A stretch of 64,000 bases of DNA from Berghia stephanieae (lineage: Eukaryota > Mollusca > Gastropoda > Nudibranchia > Aeolidiidae). Below the pieces are notes generated by a model. The model searched no databases, was not told the origin of the DNA, and saw only the letters and a program-made list of their open reading frames with translations. Position numbers and translations under genes: made by a program. Below, in pieces: positions 21,316 to 57,782 of this stretch. Location: contig CM067446.1 in the NCBI GenBank assembly GCA_034508935.3, positions 54,719,121-54,783,120 on the forward strand, read 5' to 3'. Numbering within the stretch: the stretch's first letter is position 1; each line of letters opens with the position of its first letter.

Positions 21316-23400
21316 ATGGGCTCCAAAACCACAGACCCCAGGAGGGTGAAATCAGCTGAAGTATTCACCAGAACAGGACACTGGGCAAAGCAACATAAAC
21401 CCACCCTCAAAGGAGGAGAACTACTACCGAAGCAAAGTGGAGCATCAGAAAAGAGTATCGAAAATGTGCCACGTGGAGCCATTGGTTTTGATTCAAACTA
21501 CAACAACCTAGATTTCTGCGTAAGAAATTCCAAAGAGAATAAAACGAATGAAGATGAAAGAGCATCCTTCCCCAGGGTTAACCATGATTCATTAAATGTT
21601 AGACACAGCGCAGTTACAAATCACAATAAGCAATCAGATAAAATCCTGGACAAATCAGTTGTATTGTCTTCCCAATTTATTCCAGAAGCTTTGAAATCAA
21701 GCCCAACAAAGGCACAATCTGACAGTAGTAGAGGTCAAAAGGCCAAGACAGTTACTGTAAATTATGTTGTTAACAATCTGGTAAAGGAAAACAGTGATAA
21801 AGAGCACATGGGCAGTCATCAGAGTTTTACAGATCGTACAAAAAATGTGAAAAATTTGGAAGAAACAAGAAAGACAAATAGGATATTCAGTGCAAGTCAG
21901 AGGAGTGTAAAAACTGAAATCAACAGTTCAGCACTGGGTGGTGACGAGGAAAGCAAAGCAGTCATTAACGCAGCAGTCAGATTCTGCGAACAAGATGTAA
22001 TACCTACATTTTGCAACAAATGTTCAGGGATATATTCTGGAAATGCCCCGCCCCCACCAACCCCAGCAACGTGTGCAAACTGCGTTCATGGTATAAGTGT
22101 CCAAGGAAAATCAGATCATCATTATGGGGAATTGTGCAATGGACCAAGTCAAGCTGAGATCCAGAAGGAACTGGCACAGAAGTTGGTTCGAAATGATAAA
22201 GTTTATGGGGAGAGAGTGACAAGTGCTAAGATTGAATTGAAAATGTCAGAAACAAGACTTACAGAAGACTCATTGCACTACAGTGCAGAAAGAGAGATGG
22301 TAAGAAATGCTGATGCAAAGCCTGGATTCTCCCTTCCAAATACTTTTGATGACTTAGGAGATGAAAGAAACATAAGTTTCCAAGATGATGATGACTACAG
22401 TCAAAGCCTAAGCAATGGGAATTTTTCAGAATCAAATGCATCGATGAGTAGCCCGAGAGATAATGATGGAAAAGAAGCATTAAAAGAGAAGGGAGATAAA
22501 GAAAAACATGTGCAAACAGAAATTATAATTGAAACATACAGTCCTGTGCAGGATATTTCTCAAGAAGAAAACAAGAATGAAATAACTCCACGTGGATCAT
22601 TGGATTACACAGAAAGTCAAGATGCAAATAACTTAAAAGTCCAAAAGGACGCTTTTGATCGGAGGGGCAGTAGAAGATTATCTCTTTCATACTCCTATAA
22701 ACCAGAAGTAAGTAGCATCTCTAAATCCAACAATCTTCTAAGAGTGCTTTCAATTGATGACTGTAAGATGGGCATGCGTTACAACCCACATAAAGTCCTA
22801 GAGGAGCATCAAGTCACTGACAACCCAATGGCTGAGATGGTTAAACAAGCAATGGGGAAATTTGGATCAGACTTGGATGATGTGGAGGAAGACAGCCAAA
22901 TCGCAATGAGACTCAGCCAGAACTCTTCCGTCACTTCACTGCAGACCTCAAGTGCCAATGACGCTACCATTGCCAATAAGATGCAATATAAGATTCTATT
23001 TGGACCAGGGGATCTTAACCAGTACAAAAACCTACGACCCAAGTCAGCATGTCTGACCAAAGCGTTCCAGACAATGATTCATGACAGGACAATCATGCAA
23101 AGAATTGATCGGAATGGGTCATCAGAAAAAGCAAAGAACGCTTGTACTATTGCCAGAACAATAGAGGGACCAAAGTATAAAATCATTAACACAGCTCTTA
23201 AGAGAGAGATGGGGAATATTTTACAAGCACAGAAACAAAAACTTTTACGTAAATATGAGCAACAAAAAATGGGTGCGGTGAATGGTGAGAAAGTGAGGAC
23301 GAGGTCATCCTCCAGGCTGTCAGGCTCAACATTAGAAAAAAGTCTCTCCTTGGATTCCCTTCCATCCGTCAAGAAGGGGATTCTGAAGACCACTGAATGA
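21316..23400 (+). CDS. Unrecognised 694-aa protein (terminal exon), double CxxC
   Basis: Long open frame ending TGA at 23400. The exon begins at 21219 after a strong acceptor, and a poly(A) signal lies 50 bp past the stop, so this is a terminal exon. The first ATG is at 21316 in good context (GCCATGG). The frame is also open back to the acceptor (entering in phase 2), so coding could continue from an upstream exon. The protein is hydrophilic, Ser/Lys/Glu/Asn-rich and probably largely disordered, with no signal peptide or membrane segment. Visible marks: RRVKSAEVF near the N-terminus; C233xxC236 and C253xxC256, a spacing that could bind zinc; an acidic DDDDY patch; a basic, probably helical C-terminal region from about residue 556 to 651 with LRPKSACLTKAF and ALKREMGNILQAQKQKLLRK; and the ending KKGILKTTE. 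GILK resembles SILK-type PP1 docking motifs, but this is weak. No family recognised. It is convergent with PGAP1. Confidence 0.85.
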   Translation: MGSKTTDPRRVKSAEVFTRTGHWAKQHKPTLKGGELLPKQSGASEKSIENVPRGAIGFDSNYNNLDFCVRNSKENKTNEDERASFPRVNHDSLNVRHSAVTNHNKQSDKILDKSVVLSSQFIPEALKSSPTKAQSDSSRGQKAKTVTVNYVVNNLVKENSDKEHMGSHQSFTDRTKNVKNLEETRKTNRIFSASQRSVKTEINSSALGGDEESKAVINAAVRFCEQDVIPTFCNKCSGIYSGNAPPPPTPATCANCVHGISVQGKSDHHYGELCNGPSQAEIQKELAQKLVRNDKVYGERVTSAKIELKMSETRLTEDSLHYSAEREMVRNADAKPGFSLPNTFDDLGDERNISFQDDDDYSQSLSNGNFSESNASMSSPRDNDGKEALKEKGDKEKHVQTEIIIETYSPVQDISQEENKNEITPRGSLDYTESQDANNLKVQKDAFDRRGSRRLSLSYSYKPEVSSISKSNNLLRVLSIDDCKMGMRYNPHKVLEEHQVTDNPMAEMVKQAMGKFGSDLDDVEEDSQIAMRLSQNSSVTSLQTSSANDATIANKMQYKILFGPGDLNQYKNLRPKSACLTKAFQTMIHDRTIMQRIDRNGSSEKAKNACTIARTIEGPKYKIINTALKREMGNILQAQKQKLLRKYEQQKMGAVNGEKVRTRSSSRLSGSTLEKSLSLDSLPSVKKGILKTTE

Positions 23401-23449
23401 ACACCCTTTCTAGTCATGGTTTTGTATTTTGCTTTCATATTCCAATTTA

Positions 23450-23455
23450 AATAAA
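23450..23455 (+). terminator. Poly(A) signal AATAAA
   Basis: Canonical hexamer 50 bp downstream of the TGA at 23400, supporting a short 3' UTR for the 694-aa gene. Confidence 0.7.
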
Positions 23456-23924
23456 TCATTTTTCATAATGAAACACTATGATTAAATATTCAATCAGTTA
23501 ATCAGTTGTAAATTTTGTTCATTAGAAAAAAAAACAAAACAAAAAAACCCAAAAAACAAACATATCAAAATTTCTCAATGAACACCCACTGTTGATTTAT
23601 TAAATATACCAAAACATCTTGAAAGAGAGTAATTAAAATATTTGTTAAAATATTGTCTCCATCTATCCAAAACAGTATTGACTATTGGGTTCGAACATAA
23701 AAAGATACAGAAAATTAGTACTTTAATATCAAACATCTTGGATGAAAATAGAAAATCTAGGTGAAAAAAAATTACGAATGTTATCTTCATTATGGCCTTA
23801 AGGTGTATTTTTCTTGATGAAGTCTTACCAACTTAACACTGCCTTGAAACAATGGGTCGCATGTCATGTTTATTTTAAAGTAAATTGAATCTTATTTTGT
23901 GAGTCTCATTAAATAAAGTAGTCA

Positions 23925-24005
23925 GAAAAAACTCTTGATAGCCCCCCGGGATCAATCTGACTAGTTCCAGTGACTCACGATTACTGCTGCGTTGAAATGA
24001 GCATA
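23925..24005 (-). mobile_element. SINE family A, degraded 5' fragment
   Basis: The minus strand reads CAGATTGATCCCGG, then TCAAGAGTTTTTTCTGAC, matching the SINE A body after the tRNA head. Confidence 0.4.
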
Positions 24006-24997
24006 TATTTTCACCATAGATCATGTTATGTTTCATGTTATATATCAATTGTGCACAATGAGAATGATCACAATACACATGATAGACAATATAAAGAAAA
24101 AGTTAGCAAGGCATGTACGTTTATCCTCTCCTAAAAATGATGATATCAAAACTGGTCTCATCTAAATTATTAGCAGATTTACGCATTTAAATCAGAAAAG
24201 CGTGGAGTTGAGTATTGCAGACAAACAGGTAATCCATAAACTATTCTAATTTAATGACAGGGAGTATTCAGTAAACGTAAAAAAAAAAAAAAAAAATTAC
24301 TATAGCCTTTTTCATAGCATTGAAAAATGCTCTTGCTTTGGTAACCCAATGTAAAATAGAGGTAATCCTTAAATGAGTGTGGAATGCTTACAGAAATCAA
24401 CAATGTTATCCCAATGATCAATATTGAGTATTAATAATTTTATCACAACCCCCCCCCCCCTTCTCCATGAAAACTCCTTTGTAAATAATGAACAGGTTTG
24501 TCTTAATCCTGTGGCAATTTTGCCTTGATAGAATATAGACAAGAGTATAATATTATTTACTGCAGTCTTGAAATATCAAAATAAGATCATCTAATAGTGA
24601 CAATTGGTAACCCTATGTGAAGTGAATTCAAATTAAAAAATTTAAAGTATAACTCCGTAAATCTGAGGACATGCTCAAATAGTATTTATACCTCTATCTC
24701 TTCTCTTTATGTTTTATATCTAGATACAAATCATACCGCAAAAATAATTAATGACTAAATTACAAATAATTATTATATTTTGAGTTTTTCGAAATTTGCA
24801 GTTTAACGCTTGGTCAAAACTTCTTATTTCATATCATGATCATCAATCAACTCGAGCCATTGGGAAATTGCCTTTAAAACTTCAAAATGACGAGAGAATC
24901 AAAACTTTAACCTTATAACTAACACTTAGGAAATAATAGGCATAAAGACTATGAAGCTATAGTTTATTTTCAGTTTCTGTGGCATTAAATGAATTAT

Positions 24998-25195
24998 AAT
25001 TAAAGTCTGCTACCATTTGGATAGAATGCCAGTATATTGCAAATATATGTCCCCGATTAAACAGACCCAACTACCAACTCTGATTCTTGGATGTAGGGGT
25101 CCAAAAAAAACAAAACTGGAGCAACCCATGACAGAAAACAGTCCCTTTGCTTTTGAGTCACCAGAACCCTGATAAGAGCCACTTAAAACCTGTCG
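24998..25195 (-). mobile_element. SINE family A, degraded
   Basis: Minus strand: GTGACTCAAAAGCAAAGGGA, GTTGGTAGTTGGGTCTGTTT, TTCTATCCAAATGGTAGCA, in SINE A order. The tRNA head is damaged. Confidence 0.55.
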
Positions 25196-25229
25196 CAATT
25201 TTTCAAATCAAATATTAAGAAACACTTAC

Positions 25230-49861
<24,632 letters not shown>

Positions 49862-50125
49862 CTTGAATGATATTTGCGATTTTGAAAACTTCTCACGAAG
49901 AAGAACTCAAAGTGAAAAAGGTATCGTTTGAGGTTGTGATAACGGTCTTTATGAAGGAACTGTGTTTTCAGTCCAGCGTTGCCCAACCGTATTGAACGAC
50001 TTCCGTCCAGTGGCGCTTACATCGCTTGTAGGCCTAATGAAATGTTTAGAAAAAATTTTTTTAATGTGAGCTCCTACACAGTGGCGGTTCTAGCCTATTT
50101 ACAGTGGTGGGGCAAAGATGATTCG

Positions 50126-50231
<106 letters not shown>

Positions 50232-50261
50232 TTGTTTTTGTTTTTGTTTTTAAGGGTTTTA

Positions 50262-50480
50262 CGGCGCTTGCAACACATTTAGGTTATATCAGCGCCAGTA
50301 AAAAGGAAGAAAATGGGATAGTAAAAAGTTCTAGAATTACAATTAAAGCACCCAAGAAAAAGTAAGACAAAGGGGAATTGAGAACAAATAGGGATCAGAT
50401 GTAGATTCCAAGAGCACACCACCAATGTACTTAGTTTGAAATCACCTACAAGTCTCATCCAGACACAAGCACAAAATCCA
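50262..50480 (+). repeat. Interspersed repeat D, copy 2
   Basis: Collinear with 48140-48350. A shorter remnant (CAGTGCCAGTAAAAGGAGAA) is seen near 36067. Confidence 0.85.
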
Positions 50481-50761
50481 ACAAAGAGGAACACACTCAA
50501 ATGCTTACATTATACATTCAAAATAAAAATAATAATACATAACAGAGAGATGATTTACAAGGAAAAAAATATCATCTCCCAAAACAATAACTGCATTTGA
50601 CTGTTTCCCTCCCAGCTAGGATTCCGGCCAGTGCCAGGACAAAACCAAGTAATCTCATTCCGAGACAAAGACAGAAAGCATGTTGGATAACAGATATAAG
50701 GGGATAGAAGACACAGTATGTACCTCCCTGCCCGCTATGGGAGGTCAGGATCCCCACCCAG

Positions 50762-50769
50762 TGTGTGTG

Positions 50770-50800
<31 letters not shown>
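50762..50800. repeat. (GT)n microsatellite
   Basis: About 19 GT units. Confidence 0.95.
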
Positions 50801-50801
<1 letters not shown>

Positions 50802-51395
50802 TTTTTTAAAATTTTTTTTAATTATCTTTTTTTTTATTATTATTATTTTTTTTCACATTTAAAAAATAATATTTCAACCACAAATAATCACATTCACAAT
50901 GAAATGACAATACCAGTAGATTTTAATTATTCCAAACATAATCAAAAATGAATCACGAAAGATAATACAACAAAAAAATAAAGCGACGAGGCATAATGCA
51001 ACAACACCTTGACAATACAAGTCCATTTCGTTCACTCGAAAAATTAAAGAGATGCTTTAATCCCACAACGGCGAGATTAATAATTCTGTTACATTACTGG
51101 TTTTCAGTAGTATGTAGTAACCTTAAAGTTTTCATCGAGAAGCAACGACAGCGATATGACACGAGTTTCATTCAGAGCTCAAATTGCATCATTTTACTGC
51201 TCTCTTGGTGGTTAGAATGATTGTGCCGGTGGTGGTAGTGGTTGGAATAGTGGTAGCGGTGGTGGTGTCGGTGGAGGAGGATGTAATTTTGGTAGTGGTT
51301 TTGGTGGTGCTGTTGGTTAGAATGATAGTTGTGGAGACGATGACGGAAATTGTATGATGATGTTGATATTGTTTTTATTGCTATTGTAGTACTGT

Positions 51396-51550
<155 letters not shown>

Positions 51551-53015
51551 ACCATCATCATTACTACCACACCATCATTACTACTACCACCATCACCATC
51601 ATTATTACGTTTCCAATAATTTTTTCTCGTTTTTTAAAATTTGATATCTATCAAAACAGACAAAAATTCCGGTGATTTTTCTAAAGGGTAGTTAAAATAT
51701 ATACGATTTTATTAGCCCTAAAAATTACGATTTTTATTTTCCTAATTCGAGTAGGCAGGTCTGCTATGACAAGTATCAGTTCCATAGTCAAAATAAGACA
51801 AACAAAAACAAAGTTTATTTAATCTTAGGCTTTCGCCAATACTTCATACAATATAATTAAGACAGAATAATGCTACCAATCTCTCCTCATGCATTCGTTA
51901 GACTGTCACAATAACGACCGTGTTATCTTTACTCCTTACCCAACCAACCCTAGCTTCCCACCTCTTTATCACGAACTATCTTATGTATGTATTAACTTCA
52001 GGACGGGCAAGTACGGAATCTGCCCACCCTTCCTTTAAACGTATCTATTTCCTCTATAACTTAGTTAGAATTCAACTCTCTCCTTACTCAGAAGAGTATT
52101 TCTCGTATACTAATTCAATTGTTGAGAAAACCAAAATGGTGGTTGTACTTTATATATTTATTTAGTCGTGACTTTTGAATAAAAGTGTTTTGTTTTATTA
52201 GAGGGAATACAATAGAAAATTACATTGTTTTGCAAAATTATTTTGTCTGGCAATAAAAACACAGCGGTAATTACTTTAAGAATTAAAAAAAAAGAACTAA
52301 CAAATTAATTTGTTTAAAAAAACAAAAACAAAACCCCTCAAAAAAAACACAAAAAAAAACAACAACAACAACAAAACAAATAAGAAAACAATTTAAATAA
52401 ATGAGTTTTGAGAAGCACTAAACAAAACGAGGAAAAAAGAAATAGTTTAAATGGATAAACAAATATATAAAAACAACACAAATTAATACTAAATTGATAT
52501 AAAATTAGTAAATTAATAAATTTAATTCAATACTGGAACCTTCCCAACGTCATTACATCAATGGTACCAGCACAAGTAAGACAATAAATAAGAAAAAGTT
52601 CGTTTGCCAAAATTTCTATTAAGTGTTCACTGGTTAATAAGGTGGGCTCATTTGAATTAGCCCGACCTAGTACTAAAGAGGCCAGACAGCAAAATTCGGA
52701 GTTAGTTCGCCGTCAGGCGACGAGACGATGATATGACGATTTGGGCGGAGTGGAGTGGTTGGGGGGGGGGGGGGGGGGGGTGATAAAAAAGAACAGGAGC
52801 GTATCCTGGTTTATGCATTACGGGGTGCATGGTGATTCGCAATCTATCAAAAATAAACACAAATTGATTTCAGTACGAAGTATCAAGTTTAAGTAGTAAC
52901 TTTTGAAATTATCTAATTTAAATTAGATTATTTCGGACCTGGTAATACAGCATATAACTTGAAAAAACAGGCTGGTATTTGCCCACCCTGCCCATTATTA
53001 CCAGCCGTCCCTGCT
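51551..53015. other. No gene seen
   Basis: AT-rich, an A/C-rich block near 52310-52390, G20 at 52761-52780. No exon recognised. Confidence 0.5.
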
Positions 53016-53800
53016 CCTACAAAAATGTTATGACCTGAAATTGCTAGATCCGTACCAATTTACATACCAGCAACATCCCAGTGTAGAAGACGCACTTTTA
53101 ACCGCCACAAATTCGATCTCAAAACACCTTGACCAAACGCCCTCGAATTACGCCAGAATCCTGTATGTCGACTTTTCATCAGCTTTTAATGCCATGAACA
53201 CATATATTTTGCTTCAACGGTTGTGCAACATGGATATTCCAAACTACCTTATTAAATGGTATAAAGAGTTTCTGACCCATAGACCGCAATGTGTAAAATT
53301 GGGTGAAATTATCTCCAACAAAAGAACGTTGTCGAACGGATGTCTCCAAGGCTGCGTGAGTTCCCCAATCCTGTACATCTTATACACCAACGACTGCAGA
53401 CCATCCTTTGAAAACTGTTTTATAGTGAAATATGCAGATGATACTGCTATTCTTGGCTTATTAAAAGATAAAGTTACCGAAAATAATTATTTCAAACAAA
53501 TTAATATATTCACCGATTAGTGTAAACAAAATCAGCTTGAATTGAATGTTGAAAAAACGAAAGAACAGGTGTTTGGTGTAAAAAAATAAAAACGACTTAA
53601 AGTGTGTGACGATCGGTAAAGATGATGTTGAGATAGTTGAATATATATATTTTAAATATTTAGGAATAACCATTGATAGTTCCCTCAATTTCTCTCAACA
53701 TATTAACATTTGAGGTCGAATTGCCACAATTGTAATAAATTGAAAACGAAATGAATATGTGTATGTTGTGTATATCGCACGCGTGAAAGAAAGAGAGGGG

Positions 53801-53880
<80 letters not shown>

Positions 53881-53906
53881 TCTGTGTGTGTGAGAGAGAG
53901 AGAGTC

Positions 53907-53960
<54 letters not shown>

Positions 53961-54051
53961 AAGAGAGAGAGAGAGAAAATAAGTAGGACTGAAATATCTA
54001 TAACAAGTGTAACTAATTGACAAATTGACATATTTATGGACAATAAAGATC

Positions 54052-54086
<35 letters not shown>

Positions 54087-54103
54087 TATTATTATTATTA
54101 TTA

Positions 54104-54184
<81 letters not shown>
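53016..54184 (+). mobile_element. Rex1/Babar-like LINE: RT fragment joined to its 3' UTR and tail
   Basis: The frame opens KLLDPYQFTYQQHPSVEDAL, then RILYVDFSSAFNAM, GCLQGCVSSPILYILYTNDC and KYADDTAILGL, the standard RT blocks of the Rex1/Babar group. After IFTD the expected Trp is a TAG; reading resumes as CKQNQLELNVEKTKE. The C-terminal coding part past YLGITIDSSLNFSQHI is deleted. The 3' UTR (from about 53710) carries a (GA)n array with GT blocks (53806-53978) and ends GGACAATAAAGATC then (TATTAT)n to 54184. The same 3' UTR occurs at 57577-57860 on the other strand. Dead copy. Confidence 0.88.
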
Positions 54185-54234
54185 GTCTGGCACAACCTAG
54201 TCCAGTATATTATGTTCTCTTCTATGGGTTGGCA

Positions 54235-54470
54235 AACTCATCGGTTGTCTTAGACTATTGGAAGACAGGATGCTTTACATCTTCTGTACAATCGGGGCTC
54301 TATCCTGTCATCATCAAAGTGTAGATTGAAATCGTTTATGATTAAAGGTCTGTTTTTGGAATACTTGTCGATTACGTCTTGACGTTCTGAGAGGATGTTT
54401 TTAATTGTAAATACATTTGTCTTTTTTGGTGGCGGTTGGTGCAAGCAGATAACAAGTTGTTATTACAACA
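54235..54470 (-). mobile_element. LINE endonuclease-domain fragment
   Basis: The minus-strand frame reads HQPPPKKTNVFTIKNILSER then RPLIINDFNLHFDDD, matching YRPPPSxxNxFT...LIxGDFNxHxD of APE-type endonucleases (L2/CR1 group). GDFN has become NDFN and stops flank the piece. Confidence 0.7.
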
Positions 54471-54637
54471 CATCTTTAATGCTTATAATATATGGGTGCG
54501 TGGACTGTGTATGTATGTGTTTGTGTTTGAAAAACATAAATGGTAACATAAAACAAGTCAATGGTAGCTAGATCTGTGAAAAGTTTTTGGACTTGTCCTT
54601 TTTTTGATTATTTTATTTTTTAATATATATAGTTTAT

Positions 54638-54713
<76 letters not shown>

Positions 54714-55189
54714 TTAATTAGGCTTGGTATCACGATCACGGAGAAAGAAAATCTATTTTGTTTTTGTAGCAAAGTTACTGCCGAAAGTCTCCATGATGAA
54801 ATCACCAGTCAATAATATTTCATCTTCAAGATAAGTCACGCCTCCACCTCAATGACCAATGTGTGGTAATGATATGTGCACATCGGCCATGTCCAACAAC
54901 AACAAAAAATTAAAGTTATCTTCATCAGCTCAACATACCCAACTTTGAAAGGCATAAATTGATCTTCTCTTCATTTTAGATCGAGTATGGTGAGGGACTG
55001 TGATACATATATTTATTTATTAAAACTGTTTAAAAATAATTAATCTATTATTTTTTTGCCACTTCTTATGAGCACTTGATTCAACCGCAAATGTCTACTG
55101 TAATTGAGACACGTTCAGGCATGATGGACCTGTTTCGTATGAAGTGGCCACGTCGTCTTGGTCGACTTTCGTATCTCTACATTACCAAC
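54471..55189. other. No gene; (AT)n at 54636-54710
   Basis: Apart from the AT array, nothing recognised. Confidence 0.5.
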
Positions 55190-55440
55190 CAGAAGGCAGA
55201 TTTCGGATTATTTTGACAAAATTTGCTACCGCGTTTTGATTGATTTACAGATAAGAGTTGACTATAAGATTTGTACTGTTGTCTACAAATCATTGAGCAT
55301 CAACAGTCCCTCCTATATTAAAGACCTTCTAAACATATATGTCCCCAATAGAAACTTGAGGTCAAGCAATGACCAATCAATCCTTGTCAAACCTAAGACT
55401 AAGACATTGCGTAAAATAGGTAAACAATCTTTTCAATTTT
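55190..55440 (+). mobile_element. L2-like LINE polymerase C-terminal fragment
   Basis: QIRVDYKICTVVYKSL, SPSYIKDLLNIYVPNRNLRS and RKIGKQSFQFS match the L2 3' block (RIxFKIxxLxYKxL...PSYLxDLL...RxLRSS...GxRSF). It is followed at once by trinucleotide microsatellite. Confidence 0.75.
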
Positions 55441-55446
55441 CCATCA

Positions 55447-55452
55447 TCGTCG

Positions 55453-55513
<61 letters not shown>

Positions 55514-55675
55514 GATCATTATTATTTATTTATTTATTTTATTATTACTATTATTATTACTCGTCATTATTATCATTATTATCATTCTTCTTCTTCTTCT
55601 TCTTCTTCTTCTTCTTCTTCTTCTTCTTCTTCTTCTTCTTCTTCTCCTCCTCCTCCTCATCATCATCATCAATCA

Positions 55676-55724
<49 letters not shown>

Positions 55725-55815
55725 GTCGTCGTCGTCATCCTCCTCCTCATCATCATCATCGTCGTCATCACCATCATCATCATCATCATTATAATAATGA
55801 TAAATAATAATAATA

Positions 55816-55846
<31 letters not shown>

Positions 55847-55862
55847 AATAATGATGATGATG

Positions 55863-55901
<39 letters not shown>

Positions 55902-55947
55902 TAATAATAATAATAACAAGAACAACACCAATAATAATAATATAATA

Positions 55948-55988
<41 letters not shown>

Positions 55989-56009
55989 TTGATAATAATA
56001 ATAATAATG

Positions 56010-56051
<42 letters not shown>

Positions 56052-56089
56052 TATCATCATCATCATCATCATCATCATTATTATTATGA
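55447..56089. repeat. 640-bp mosaic of trinucleotide arrays
   Basis: Blocks of TCA, TTA, TTC, CTC, TCG, AAT and ATC succeed each other with few interruptions. The long poly-Ile, poly-Leu and poly-Asp frames are artefacts. Confidence 0.97.
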
Positions 56090-56139
56090 TTATTATTTCC
56101 TGTCTTATGATAACTAATGACATTTTAGCTGACAAAAAA

Positions 56140-56345
56140 ATACAACCCCCCCCCCCCAAAAAAAAAAAAAAAAAACAACAACAAAACAAACCCACGAAAC
56201 AAAATTAAAAAAAAAAACAAATAACCCTCAAGGTCCCCCCCCCTCCCCCCCCCCCCCCAAAAAAAAAAAATAACAACTGAAAAAAAAGAAACCCATAACA
56301 TACAAACAAACAAAAAAAACCCCAAAGAAACAGACAAATAAACAA
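56140..56345. repeat. Poly-C / A-rich blocks
   Basis: Two C runs each followed by A-rich sequence. Confidence 0.9.
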
Positions 56346-56435
56346 AGCAACAGGGTGTAATATCATGTCAAAAGCAATGTGCGTGTATTCATTTTTCTTA
56401 CATTCATATTGTAATAAAGCAGCGTCTTTTTTATT

Positions 56436-56441
56436 TTTATT
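56436..56441 (-). terminator. GGH: GGH poly(A) signal AATAAA
   Basis: Canonical hexamer on the minus strand about 50 bp after the GGH stop, followed by a second AATAAA-like match. Confidence 0.7.
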
Positions 56442-56489
56442 CCACAATGTTGTCATGGAAAGTTTAATCAATCATACAGTATTATTCAA

Positions 56490-56605
56490 TTAAATATAGT
56501 AATTCTCGAAGAAAGTTCCATCATTGAAGTAGACCCGCTTGTAATTCTGAATCAAATTCTCCGCCTCACTCTTCACGTCAGGGAATCGGTGGTTGCTTTT
56601 CCTGG
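56490..56605 (-). CDS. GGH: GGH last exon
   Basis: RKSNHRFPDVKSEAENLIQN, then YKRVYFNDGTFFENYYI and TAA; acceptor ACCAAACAG. Confidence 0.93.
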
Positions 56606-57578
56606 CTGTTTGGTGAAAAAGAGGAAAGGATGAGAGGATGTGAGTTAAAAGAAAAAAAAATATACAAAAAAAAACAAACAAACAAAACAAAACAAAACAA
56701 AAACAACAAATGAATAAAATCATTTTAAAAAATAAATCAAATATCACCTTCCCCCCCCCCCCCAAAAAAAAAAACAAACAAAACAAAAAACAACACACAC
56801 AAAAAAAAAAAAAAAAAAAAAAAAAAAAACAAAAGACAACAATAAAACAAACAAAAATCCACACACAAAAAAAAACAAGTAAAACAAAACAAAAACAGAT
56901 GAAAAAACAAACAAAACAAAACAAAACAAAGGAGAAACAATTCCCCCCCCCCCCCCCCAACCACGCCCCCACCCCCACCCAACCCAAACCCCCCAAAAAC
57001 AATAAAAAACAAAATAAAACTCATAGGCTATTATCATAACGTTCTGGCGCGTTGTTTCACCTTGTTGCAATGTTAAGTATTTTGAGCAAGGTCAGTGACT
57101 GAATGGGTACCAAATATCACAAAACTCTGAGGTTGTGTCCGTGGGTAAGGCACTTTACACATATTACCCTCACTGGACTCGGGTGTAAATGAATGCTTCG
57201 CTATAGAAAGTGACAGATATTGTAAGAGTATTTATAACAAAGGGGCCTCTGACAGGTGAAATGAAATTTTGTTCCATATTTCCTGCTGAGGGAATAAATG
57301 AAGCATCGTGAAGCGGATTGAGGACGGGGAAAAGTGGAAGCGCGCTACGTGTCTACCATTCATTTTTATCAATTTAGATGCTTTAGAAATGAGGTGTACA
57401 GACGGATGGGAAAAGTCTCATGGAAATAAAACAGTATGTTACTTATTGGATGAAATAAATATAATAAAAATAAGTACAGAATATTCTTCTGGTGACTGTA
57501 AAGCACAGAAAGTTGGCATACTATGGCGATAGACAAGGCCCTTCAGATTATGGGAAAAGAGGGAGAGGGTACAATGAA

Positions 57579-57617
<39 letters not shown>

Positions 57618-57727
57618 TAATAATAATAGATCTTTATTGTCCATAAATATGGCAATTTGTCATTTAGTTACACTTGTCATAACGTTATATGATAACTATA
57701 ACATTGAACAGACACCTCACTCCTACC

Positions 57728-57782
<55 letters not shown>

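Larger units (their letters stand above)
23456..25229. other. Intergenic or PGAP1 intron; no exon found
   Basis: I read the minus strand here for the expected hydrophobic PGAP1 C-terminal exons and saw none. It holds two degraded SINE A pieces (23925-24005 and 24998-25195, both minus), an A run near 24280 and a C run at 24450. Confidence 0.5.

Noticed and set aside
55443-56195. 212- and 248-codon low-complexity frames
   Set aside because: Only the first ~85 residues of the plus frame (LINE C-terminus) carry information; the rest is microsatellite.
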